Below, piece after piece: positions 10,162 to 18,992 of a stretch of 64,000 bases of DNA. The position numbers and the translations under genes were made by a program. The notes under the pieces are model-generated. The model did not search any database. It was given only the letters and a program-made list of their open reading frames with translations, and had not been told where the DNA came from. The stretch covers positions 1 to 64,000 of the forward strand of contig JAIKZD010000053.1 in NCBI GenBank assembly GCA_024682555.1. The letters run 5' to 3'. This stretch comes from Lachnospiraceae bacterium. GTDB taxonomy: Bacteria; Bacillota; Clostridia; Lachnospirales; Lachnospiraceae. Position 1 is the first letter of the stretch, and every line of letters starts with the position of its first letter.

Positions 10162-10351
10162 TATATCTGGTATGTTATAGATCCGGCAGTGGTGACAGTT
10201 ACCGGTGTGCTCTATGGAGCTTCGGATGTATATAAGAGGCTGCTGAAAAGACATGATCAGGTATAGGGATCGAATTATTATAGATGATATACAGCATGTT
10301 ATTTCAGGATGGTATGATGAAACTTCCATATAAGAGACGGGAGATATTTTT

Positions 10352-11110
10352 ATGATCACAGATGCCTTTGATGACAGGTCGCCTGCCATCATAAGTCCGG
10401 TAAAAAAAGATGACGCATATAAGGTCGATGCATGCCTTATCACATTCTCACATGAAATAGAATCGTTTGTTGCGGAGAAATATGCATCTTCCGAGATCGC
10501 TTCACTGTGGTGTGCATCCGGCCGCACGCCCGTATATCTGATAGAAAGAGGCGGAAGGAAGTTTGCATTTTACAGGACCTATGTCGGAGCTCCCATAACC
10601 GTGGGTCTTATGGAGGATTCAACGGCGGAACTTGACTGCAGCAAATATATCCTGTTCGGCGGAGCGGGATGCCTTAATAAGGAGATAGCCCACGGCCGGG
10701 TGATGATCCCGACACAGGCTTACAGAGACGAGGGAACTTCCTATCATTACGCCCCTGCAGCCGATTATATCCGCGTAAAGAATGCCGAAAAGGTCGAGGA
10801 GTGCATGAAGACAAACGGGATTCCCTATGTCCTCGGAAAAACCTGGACCACGGATTCTTTTTACCGCGAGACAAGGAACAATTTCGAAAAACACAAGGCT
10901 GACGGCTGTATATCCGTGGAGATGGAATGTGCGGGAGTTCAGGCCATGTGTGATTTCAGGGGACTTGAGCTGTATGCTTTTTTTACGGGCGGAGACCTTT
11001 TGGATGCGCCGGAGTGGGATGACCGGGACAAAGAAAACCATGACGGGGGCCAGCATGATGTGGGACATTTCAGGATAGCTCTGGCTCTTGCGGAGTATAT
11101 TTCAAAATGA
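10352..11110 (+). CDS. nucleoside phosphorylase (uridine phosphorylase-like)
   Basis: YILFGGAGCL, TWTTDSFYRE and GCISVEMECAGVQAMC motifs of the PNP/UDP phosphorylase family. Confidence 0.87.
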   Translation: MITDAFDDRSPAIISPVKKDDAYKVDACLITFSHEIESFVAEKYASSEIASLWCASGRTPVYLIERGGRKFAFYRTYVGAPITVGLMEDSTAELDCSKYILFGGAGCLNKEIAHGRVMIPTQAYRDEGTSYHYAPAADYIRVKNAEKVEECMKTNGIPYVLGKTWTTDSFYRETRNNFEKHKADGCISVEMECAGVQAMCDFRGLELYAFFTGGDLLDAPEWDDRDKENHDGGQHDVGHFRIALALAEYISK

Positions 11111-11221
11111 TGCAACATTAATCTGTTTTTAATCTTTCTTAAAGGATTGCTTAATTTGGGACCTTTATATTTGAGACCGTAAACAAAATAAATGTCCCAA
11201 AGGGGAGAAAGGAATAAAAAA

Positions 11222-11740
11222 ATGGAAGAACTGGAAAAGATCGAAAAGTTAAGGGCAAGAGCAAACGTAACCTATGAAGAGGCTAAGGCTGCACTGAGTG
11301 AGGCAAACGGAGATATTCTGGATGCAATGATCCTTTTGGAGAAAGAGGGAAAGGTTAACAAGCCCGAGCAGCAGGTACATTCCACAGAGTATACCAAGGA
11401 TGAGACCTATGAAGTTGTTCCCGTTAAAGGAGCAAAGAACAAGGATGAGAAATCCGCAGGCAAGTTTAAGACCTATTTAAAAAACGGGATAGATTATCTT
11501 ACCAACAATCATCTGAGCATCTCGCATCATAATGAGCCGGTCATAGATCTTCCGCTTTGGACTGCTGTTTTAATGATCATCATCGGCTGGTGGGCAGTAC
11601 TTATTCTGATCGCTGTTTCACTGTTCTTTGACTGGAATTACAGATTCTATGGCAAGAATGATCTTTCCGGTGCCAATAATGTGGTGGATAAGGCAAAGGA
11701 AGCCGCTGAGCAGGTAAAAGAGGGCTTTCACGAGGAGTAA
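11222..11740 (+). CDS. UBA-like/DUF4342-type membrane protein
   Basis: N-terminal UBA-like MEELEKIEKLRARANVTYEEAKAALSEANGDILDAMILLEKEGKV followed by a TM segment. Confidence 0.7.
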   Translation: MEELEKIEKLRARANVTYEEAKAALSEANGDILDAMILLEKEGKVNKPEQQVHSTEYTKDETYEVVPVKGAKNKDEKSAGKFKTYLKNGIDYLTNNHLSISHHNEPVIDLPLWTAVLMIIIGWWAVLILIAVSLFFDWNYRFYGKNDLSGANNVVDKAKEAAEQVKEGFHEE

Positions 11741-11743
11741 TGC

Positions 11744-12463
11744 ATGGCAGCGCATATACTGATAGTAGAAGATGAAGAAAAACTGGCAAGATTCGTGGAA
11801 CTTGAACTGCAGCATGAGGGCTATGAAGTGAGCAAGGCCTTTGACGGCCGGGAAGGCTTGCAGATGGCGATAGAAGGGGATTATGATCTGATCCTTTTAG
11901 ATATCATGCTGCCGGGACTTAACGGATTGGAGGTTCTGAGGCGTCTGATGCAGGATCATCCGACGCCCACGATCCTTCTGACCGCAAGGGATGCGGTCAT
12001 GGATAAGGTTTCGGGACTCGATGGCGGGGCGGTTGATTATATCACCAAACCCTTTGCCATCGAGGAGCTTCTTGCAAGGATCAGGGTTGCGCTTAAGCTT
12101 CATGGAAAAAAGAATGCGGAAGGTACCGCAGGAAACACACCGGATGCCGGTGAAGAGGGTGTCTATACCTGGCAGAAATTAAGGCTTGATGAAAAGAAAC
12201 GGGAAGTTACGTATGACGGGCATATCATCACACTGACAAACCGTGAGTTCATGATGCTTGAAATGCTCCTTAAAAACAAGGATATCGTGCTCTCCAGAGA
12301 TACGCTGCTTGATAAGGTATGCGGCTATGATTATGTGGGAGAGACCAATATGATAGATGTTTATATACGATATTTACGTTCCAAGATCGATGATGTTTAT
12401 GACGTAAATATGATCACCACCGTGAGGGGAGTAGGTTATGTCATCAAATCCGAAGAGCAGTAA
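11744..12463 (+). CDS. OmpR-family response regulator
   Basis: ILIVEDEEKLARFVELEL, DLILLDIMLPG, KPF; C-terminal winged helix with MIDVYIRYLRSKID and TVRGVGYVIK. Confidence 0.95.
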   Translation: MAAHILIVEDEEKLARFVELELQHEGYEVSKAFDGREGLQMAIEGDYDLILLDIMLPGLNGLEVLRRLMQDHPTPTILLTARDAVMDKVSGLDGGAVDYITKPFAIEELLARIRVALKLHGKKNAEGTAGNTPDAGEEGVYTWQKLRLDEKKREVTYDGHIITLTNREFMMLEMLLKNKDIVLSRDTLLDKVCGYDYVGETNMIDVYIRYLRSKIDDVYDVNMITTVRGVGYVIKSEEQ

Positions 12464-13700
12464 CATTCGGCCTTCAAAAAGAATGACGTCGATTGCAAAC
12501 CGGATCATGATGCAGATCTCCAGAACAAAACTGGGGATCTGTTTCAGAATGGACCTGCTTATTTTTCTCCTCCTGACTGCAGGATGGGCATTTATGAAGG
12601 AGATCGAAGAGGCCGGAGGCTTTGTCCTTAAGCGCAGCCGGTGTTTTATCACTGAAAGCGGGTCTTTGACGGATCTGTTATACCGGGTTTATTCGACGGA
12701 CGGGACTTTACTTCTGTCTGTCGGTTTTTATAAAGTACTTGTCAGTATCACCGCCCTTGTGTCGGCTGTTTTTGTTTTACAGTTTTTAGGGGTGATTCTG
12801 TCACTGCCTGCCGTGAGTTCCCGGGCGCGCCGCACTCTGGCTCCGATGCGTGAAATAGCAGAGAGAGCAGATGAACTGAACCGGCTTGCCTTTTCAGAGG
12901 ATAAATACAGACTGATAGAGGATGCCATAGAGAATGTGACTCCGGAGGAAGACCGGTATCTGTCCCTTCATGATAAAGAACTGTTAGGAATAGAACAGGC
13001 AGTCAATCATCTTATCGAGCGATTAAAGGATTCCTATTTGCAGCAGGCGAGATTTGTAAATGACGCATCCCATGAACTCAGGACGCCCATTGCGGTGATC
13101 AGGGGTTATGCGGATATGCTTAAACGCTGGGGAAGCTCCGATGAGAAGGTCTTAGATGAATCCATTTCCGCGATCTCTAACGAAGCAGAGCACATGAACC
13201 GGTTAGTTGAGCAGCTCCTGTTCCTTGCAAGGGGTGACAGCGGCAAGACGGTTTTACAGAAAGAGCAGGTCTCACTTAATGAGCTTATTAAGGAGATCTA
13301 TGAAGAATCCTTTATGATAGATGAAGCACATCCATACCGTTTCCGGAACAGCGAAGAAGAGATATTTGCCGAAGCCGACCGCACGCTGTTAAAGCAGGCA
13401 GTCAGGATACTTGTGGATAATGCGGCAAAATATACTAAACCCAAGGATGAGATCATCCTGGGTGTCGGTCTGACAGATGAAAAACGCCCGTACCTGATGG
13501 TGCAGGATACGGGCATAGGAATGTCACAGACTGATGTTGAGCATATGTTTGAGCGCTTTTACCGGGCTGACAAGGCAAGAAGCTTTCAGGGAACCGGACT
13601 CGGTCTTTCCATCGCAAAATGGATTGTGGACCGCCACGGCGGTCATTTTGAGATCCTGTCAAGAACAGAACTGGGTACGCGTATCCTTATCGTCCTGTGA
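12438..13700 (+). CDS. sensor histidine kinase
   Basis: HELRTPIAVIRGYADML H-box, LVDNAAKYT N-box, DTGIGM and GTGLGLSIAK; overlaps the response regulator. Confidence 0.95.
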   Translation: MSSNPKSSNIRPSKRMTSIANRIMMQISRTKLGICFRMDLLIFLLLTAGWAFMKEIEEAGGFVLKRSRCFITESGSLTDLLYRVYSTDGTLLLSVGFYKVLVSITALVSAVFVLQFLGVILSLPAVSSRARRTLAPMREIAERADELNRLAFSEDKYRLIEDAIENVTPEEDRYLSLHDKELLGIEQAVNHLIERLKDSYLQQARFVNDASHELRTPIAVIRGYADMLKRWGSSDEKVLDESISAISNEAEHMNRLVEQLLFLARGDSGKTVLQKEQVSLNELIKEIYEESFMIDEAHPYRFRNSEEEIFAEADRTLLKQAVRILVDNAAKYTKPKDEIILGVGLTDEKRPYLMVQDTGIGMSQTDVEHMFERFYRADKARSFQGTGLGLSIAKWIVDRHGGHFEILSRTELGTRILIVL

Positions 13701-13718
13701 TCCCTGTTTTCAGTCTTG

Positions 13719-13754
13719 GGGAAACGCTGATTTGATCAGTTTTTCCTTAGATAA
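13719..13754. repeat. 36-bp dispersed hairpin repeat, copy A
   Basis: GGGAAACGCTGATTTGATCAGTTTTTCCTTAGATAA; 33/36 match with 33026-33061. Confidence 0.75.
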
Positions 13755-14361
13755 AATGTGTCCAGACATGCTCTTCTTTTTCAGGAAGACCGTATTTTTC
13801 CTTGCCGAGGGCTATGCTCTTCATGAGGAAGGTCATGTTTCTTGCCAGAGTCCTCATGGTCTGGAGACCCTCGAGGTCCTTTTCCGCCTGTCCCGGAGAA
13901 TTTCCGTGAACACTGTTCCAGTACTGGCTTGAGGCAACGGGCATTCCGCTTATGGTAAAATATTTATTCAGTTCATCATAGGTAGCCGAACAGCCGCCTC
14001 TTCTTGCTACCACAACACTTGCCCCCACCTTCATCGTCTTGTCAAAGCTGCTGCTGTAGAACAGTCTGTCAAGGCAGGCAATGAGAGTTGCGTTTGCAGA
14101 TGCATAATATACGGGGGAAGCGGCAATAAGACCGTCGGCAGCTTCAAGCTTTGGTGCCAGCTCATTCACGATGTCATCAAATACGCATTTTCCGCTCTGA
14201 CCGCAGGAACCGCAGGATATACAGCCCCTGATATCCTTATTGCCGATCTGGACGATCTCGGTCTCAACGCCTTCGTCATCAAAAATCTTCACCATTTCAT
14301 TTATGGCTATCATGGTGTTTCCCGCAGGTTTGGGGCTTCCGTTAAGAATAAGAACTTTCAT
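13747..14361 (-). CDS. flavodoxin-family / iron-sulfur flavoprotein-like NAD(P)H reductase
   Basis: MKVLILNGSPKPAGNTMIAI FMN-binding start and CISCGSCGQSGKC cysteine cluster. Confidence 0.88.
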   Translation of the reverse strand: MKVLILNGSPKPAGNTMIAINEMVKIFDDEGVETEIVQIGNKDIRGCISCGSCGQSGKCVFDDIVNELAPKLEAADGLIAASPVYYASANATLIACLDRLFYSSSFDKTMKVGASVVVARRGGCSATYDELNKYFTISGMPVASSQYWNSVHGNSPGQAEKDLEGLQTMRTLARNMTFLMKSIALGKEKYGLPEKEEHVWTHFI

Positions 14362-14454
14362 GTCATACCTCCTGTTCTCTGAACAACTGAAAACTCTAAT
14401 GCTTTGTGTATCACTTATTATGCGGATATCAGGTTGTGCGGATATCCGGTTTCA

Positions 14455-15516
14455 TCATTCCAAAGCTTCGGACAGTGCATTTATCTCTTCATCCGTTGCA
14501 GCCCAGTCCGTTGCAAGCCGGATAACGGTATGGTTTTCATCATATTTTTCCCAGAAACTGTAGCCTGCTTTCTCGCCGAATTTTCTCAGTTTTTCATTTT
14601 CGATCACACAGAATATCTGGTTTGTCGGTGAGTCATAACACAGGGTATATTTCTTTTCCCTAAGCATTTTTCTTATCTTATCGGCTGCCCTGATGGCAGG
14701 CTCTCCGATCCTTAAATAAAGATCATCCTTAAAGAGTTCGTCGAACTGTATTCCGAGAAGCCTTCCCTTGGCAAGAAGTGCTCCGTGCTGCTTGATGATG
14801 GTAAACAGGTGAGGGATCTTATGGGGATCCGGGATAACAGCCGCTTCACCGAACATCGCGCCGCATTTGGTACCGCCGATATAAAAAGCATCGCAGAGAT
14901 CAGCAAGATCTTTGAGCGTTACATCATTTTCCGGACAGGCAAGGGCATAGGCGAGCCTTGCGCCGTCCACATACAGGGAGATATTAAACCTGTCGCAGAT
15001 CCGCCTGAATCTCTTAAGTTCGTCAAGGTAATAAAGCGTTCCGAATTCCGTGGGCTGGGATAAATAGATCATTCCGGGCATCACCATGTGTTCCCGGTTC
15101 TCATCATTAAAGAAATCTTCAAGGTATTTTTCAACGGTATCCGGTGAAAGCTTTCCGTTATGGTGAGGCAGAGTAAGTACCTTATGGCCGTTTGATTCAA
15201 CGGCGCCTGCCTCGTGAACACTGATGTGTCCCGTTTCGGCAGCGATGACTCCCTGATATGATCTTAACAGGGCATCGATCATGACGGCATTGGTCTGAGT
15301 TCCTCCCGTAAGGAATTCCACCCTTGCATTTTCACGGCCGCAGGCTTTTCTTATCCTTTCCCGGGCGGATCCGGAATACTCATCCGTTCCGTATCCGGAA
15401 CTCTTAAGCATATTTGTATCCGTAAGTCTCTTTAAGATATCCGGATGTGCGCCTCTTGTATAATCACTGGCAAAGTCAGGTCTTTGATCCATATTTTTGC
15501 TACCTCGCATTTTCAC
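14455..15516 (-). CDS. threonine aldolase family (beta-eliminating lyase)
   Basis: DFASDYTRGAHPDIL, EFLTGGTQTNAVMIDALL, HISVHEAGAVE, LYVDGARLAYAL and YIGGTKCG PLP-lysine motif. Confidence 0.93.
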   Translation of the reverse strand: MKMRGSKNMDQRPDFASDYTRGAHPDILKRLTDTNMLKSSGYGTDEYSGSARERIRKACGRENARVEFLTGGTQTNAVMIDALLRSYQGVIAAETGHISVHEAGAVESNGHKVLTLPHHNGKLSPDTVEKYLEDFFNDENREHMVMPGMIYLSQPTEFGTLYYLDELKRFRRICDRFNISLYVDGARLAYALACPENDVTLKDLADLCDAFYIGGTKCGAMFGEAAVIPDPHKIPHLFTIIKQHGALLAKGRLLGIQFDELFKDDLYLRIGEPAIRAADKIRKMLREKKYTLCYDSPTNQIFCVIENEKLRKFGEKAGYSFWEKYDENHTVIRLATDWAATDEEINALSEALE

Positions 15517-15600
15517 ATAAGTTTATGATACCTTTCGAATATACCACAAACAGGTCAGGTATATAAGACGGAAAAATCTTCACGGGACCCCCGGGGAAGA

Positions 15601-15933
15601 TGGAATACAGGACTGACAGCCCTGGTGCAGAGTTCGTCCGCCACCACGGTGCTGACGGTGGGATTTGTTAATGCGGTGATAAATATTAAGCATATCAGAC
15701 GTCTCCATGAGGGCATCTGCGACAGGGAATGCAGCCTTCCCTTCATGGATATCTGCTATACCCATGAAAAAGTCATAGATTCCTGCGATATGGTGGCATA
15801 TAATCTGAAGCCTTTCCAGAAAAGGAACGATCATCCGGAGATCTCCGAAGAGGAGAAAAAGATGCTTGAAACAAAGCGGCAGGAAAATATCCGTAAGCTT
15901 CTTAAGGACAAATATACGGAGCTGATAAAATGA
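15601..15933 (+). pseudogene. Na/Pi cotransporter relic: QSSSATT motif joined to the C-terminal PhoU-like tail
   Basis: TGLTALVQSSSATTVLTVGFVNA followed directly by NIKHIRRLHEGICDRECSLPFMDICYTHEKVIDSCDMVAYNLKPFQK...; rest of the transporter missing. Confidence 0.75.
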
Positions 15934-16112
15934 TCCCGTATGTTAAAGTGAGTACTCCCGGGCTGTTTTAGCGGGATTTTCCGGACCTTTAAAAAATTTC
16001 CTTCTCATAGTTGACAGAATAAGATCGTAGTGATATCATTCTGATATCAAAATAAAACCTTCAAAGCCCCTTATATCCGAAGGGGTCTTTGACAAAGAAT
16101 GGAGGCGGTCTT

Positions 16113-17156
16113 ATGAAGATTGAAGAAAAGGTCATAAGCGGGAATAAAAACGGTTTATCCATGCTGCTTTTGCTGATCTGCTCATATCTGATAGGCATAG
16201 GTATGGTCGTAGCCGGAGGGATGCACATGGATTCGGGAAGATCCGGTCCGGGATGGGTGTTCATTTTTGTGCTGGGACTTGTGTATATATGCCTCGGATG
16301 GATACTTTTCCTGGGACTTAAGGTTATCGGCCCCAACGAGGCACTGGTGCTGACGCTTTTCGGTAAATACATCGGAACACTCAAGGAAAACGGATTCTAC
16401 TATGTAAATCCCTTCTGCATCGGTGTAAATCCCGCGGCAGGAACCAGATTATCGCAGAGCGGTGATGTTGACGGCGGAAAGAACAGTATAGCGGGAATAA
16501 ACTTTAAGATCTCCGGTACGGAAATGGTCACGGAGACATCGGGCAAAAAGATATCCTTAAAAGCCATGACACTGAACAACTCCCGTCAGAAGATCAATGA
16601 TTATCTGGGAAATCCCGTTGAGGTGGGGGTAGCGGTCGTATGGCAGGTCGTGGATACCGCCCAGGCAGTTTTTGCGGTGGATAATTATAAGGAATTTTTG
16701 TCCTTACAGTGCGACAGTGCGGTGAGGAATATCGTAAAGCTCTATCCCTATGATTCTGCCGAAAATGTAGATACCACAGGTGACGGCTGTGCGGATGACG
16801 GAAGTCTCAGGGGTTCGACGGATATAGTTGCCGGCCGCATAAGGGATGAGATCGAAGAAAAGGTAGCCGTAGCAGGCATAAAGATCCTTGATGCCCGCAT
16901 AACTTATCTCGCCTATGCTCCCGAGATCGCTGCGGCAATGCTTCAGAGGCAGCAGGCATCGGCGATCGTTGATGCAAGAAAGCTTATTGTGGACGGTGCG
17001 GTAGGAATGGTTGAAATGGCCCTTGAACAGCTTTCACAGAAGAAGGTTGTTGACCTTGACGAAGAGAGAAAGGCAGCCATGGTATCCAATCTCTTAGTGG
17101 TTCTCTGCGGTAATCACGACTCACAGCCCGTAGTGAATGCGGGAAGCCTGTACTGA
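16113..17156 (+). CDS. SPFH/band 7 domain protein
   Basis: KVIGPNEALVLTLFGKYIGTLKENGFYYVNPF; ARITYLAYAPEIAAAMLQRQQASAIVDARK. Confidence 0.92.
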   Translation: MKIEEKVISGNKNGLSMLLLLICSYLIGIGMVVAGGMHMDSGRSGPGWVFIFVLGLVYICLGWILFLGLKVIGPNEALVLTLFGKYIGTLKENGFYYVNPFCIGVNPAAGTRLSQSGDVDGGKNSIAGINFKISGTEMVTETSGKKISLKAMTLNNSRQKINDYLGNPVEVGVAVVWQVVDTAQAVFAVDNYKEFLSLQCDSAVRNIVKLYPYDSAENVDTTGDGCADDGSLRGSTDIVAGRIRDEIEEKVAVAGIKILDARITYLAYAPEIAAAMLQRQQASAIVDARKLIVDGAVGMVEMALEQLSQKKVVDLDEERKAAMVSNLLVVLCGNHDSQPVVNAGSLY

Positions 17157-17350
17157 TGGCAGAAAAAAAACAGATACCCCTAAGGCTTTCCGAAAAGCTC
17201 TATGCTGATATCGCAGCCTGGGCCGAGGACGATTTCCGTTCGGTCAACGGTCAGATAGAGTATCTTTTGTCCGAATGTGTCAGGCAGCGGAAAAAGGACG
17301 GAAAATACGTGGGAGAGGAAATAGACGTTCCGCCAAAGATAGATATCTGA
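17156..17350 (+). CDS. small Arc-like ribbon-helix-helix protein
   Basis: KKQIPLRLSEKLYADIAAWAEDDFRSVNGQIEYLLSECV; start overlaps the SPFH stop (TGATGG). Confidence 0.82.
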   Translation: MAEKKQIPLRLSEKLYADIAAWAEDDFRSVNGQIEYLLSECVRQRKKDGKYVGEEIDVPPKIDI

Positions 17351-17375
17351 ATAAATAAAGCGGAAAGGAAAGAAT

Positions 17376-18947
17376 ATGAAGAACAGAAAAAGTATGAGAG
17401 TGGTACTGTCGGTTATCCTTGCAGCGTCCCTTATGACGTTTATCCCGGGATGCGGCAAAAAGACCGCCATGGCAGCCGGTAAGGATAAATCCGCCGAAGC
17501 CTCATCAGACTCAAAAAAATCCGAAGAAATGGAGCCGGCTATAATCGTGGAAACGGATGAAAAGACAAAAGATAATAAAATGGTCATTGAAACGGCGGAG
17601 GAAGATCCCGGGGATTCCCCTGGGTGGATAACGGGCCTTCCCGAGGCAAAGGATTCGGACCAGCTCTTTATAGTAGCCGGGATAAGCGGAACCACCGCCT
17701 ATGTTTCAATGCATGAAAAAGATGAAAGCGGCAAATGGAAGGAGATCATGACAACTCCCGGCTACATCGGGAAAAAAGGTCTCGGAAAGAAAAAGGAGGG
17801 GGACCTTCTTACCCCCGTAGGGACTTTTCACTTTACGGAAGCCTTCGGCATAGCCGATGATCCGGGATGCGGTATGGGATACAAAAAGGTGACGGAGGAT
17901 GATTACTGGTCGGGGGATCAGAGAAAGGGCCGGGAGTATAACAGGATGGTGAGTATTAAGGATCATCCGGATCTTGATAAAGGGGCCTCCGAACATATAA
18001 TTGATTATACATACCAGTATCAGTACTGTCTGAACATAAGTTACAATGAGGAGGGCGTTCCGGGAGCGGGGTCTGCCATCTTCCTTCATTGTCTCGGCCC
18101 CTATAAGCCCTATACCGGGGGCTGTGTTGCCATCCCTGAGGATAAGATGATCACGGTACTAAAACATGTAAAGAAAGACTGTGTGGTGAAGATAGGAAAG
18201 ATCAGTGATGTTTTTCCTTCACTTTACAATGAATGGGGTGTTTCGGGGACGGCCGGTTATTCTCCCGAAGGAGGGAAAAAGATTACGGAAAAGACCTCTG
18301 ATGACGGAAGGAAGCTGTCCGATGATCCCTCGGATTTTGTGCTTTTAAGCGAAGCGGTGCCCGAGGCGATACTGGAGATCCGCTATTATTCAACCTATAA
18401 TTTTATCGGTGACAGGATCGACGGCTATGAGGAACCCGTTGCACTTCTTACCAAAGAGGCAGCGGCAGCGCTTAAGGAGGTCAGTGACGATCTTGTGGAA
18501 AAAGGTTACAGGCTGAAGATCTATGATGCCTACCGTCCGCAGACGGCGGTCGATCATTTTGTCAGATGGGCAGAGGATACCGATGATACCAGGATGAAGG
18601 AATACTTTTATCCCGATATCAATAAAAAGGATCTCTTTTCTCAGGGATATGTGGCAAAGTATTCCGGACACAGCAAGGGCAGTACGGTGGATCTTACCCT
18701 GTTTGATATGAATACGAAAAAAGATGTGGATATGGGAGGAACCTTTGATCATTTCGGACAGCTTTCCCATCCCGATTACAGGGGAATAACGGATGAACAG
18801 TACAAAAACCGGATGATATTGAGGGATGCCATGACAAGCCACGGATTTAAAGGCATTTCAAGTGAATGGTGGCATTTCACCCTTGAAAATGAGCCATATC
18901 CCGACACCTATTTTACCTTCCCGGTAAGAAGTGATCTGGTGAGATAA
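17376..18947 (+). CDS. secreted fusion: L,D-transpeptidase (YkuD) + VanX-like D-Ala-D-Ala dipeptidase
   Basis: Lipobox-like FIPGCG; YkuD IFLHCLGPYKPYTGGCVAIPEDKM; VanX YSGHSKGSTVDLTLFD and EWWHF. Confidence 0.9.
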   Translation: MKNRKSMRVVLSVILAASLMTFIPGCGKKTAMAAGKDKSAEASSDSKKSEEMEPAIIVETDEKTKDNKMVIETAEEDPGDSPGWITGLPEAKDSDQLFIVAGISGTTAYVSMHEKDESGKWKEIMTTPGYIGKKGLGKKKEGDLLTPVGTFHFTEAFGIADDPGCGMGYKKVTEDDYWSGDQRKGREYNRMVSIKDHPDLDKGASEHIIDYTYQYQYCLNISYNEEGVPGAGSAIFLHCLGPYKPYTGGCVAIPEDKMITVLKHVKKDCVVKIGKISDVFPSLYNEWGVSGTAGYSPEGGKKITEKTSDDGRKLSDDPSDFVLLSEAVPEAILEIRYYSTYNFIGDRIDGYEEPVALLTKEAAAALKEVSDDLVEKGYRLKIYDAYRPQTAVDHFVRWAEDTDDTRMKEYFYPDINKKDLFSQGYVAKYSGHSKGSTVDLTLFDMNTKKDVDMGGTFDHFGQLSHPDYRGITDEQYKNRMILRDAMTSHGFKGISSEWWHFTLENEPYPDTYFTFPVRSDLVR

Positions 18948-18965
18948 GGATCATTGTAAACAGAT

Positions 18966-18992
18966 CCGGTCAGAGTCTGTACTCTGACCGGG
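18966..18992. terminator. bidirectional hairpin between convergent genes
   Basis: CCGGTCAGAGTCTGTACTCTGACCGG. Confidence 0.75.
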
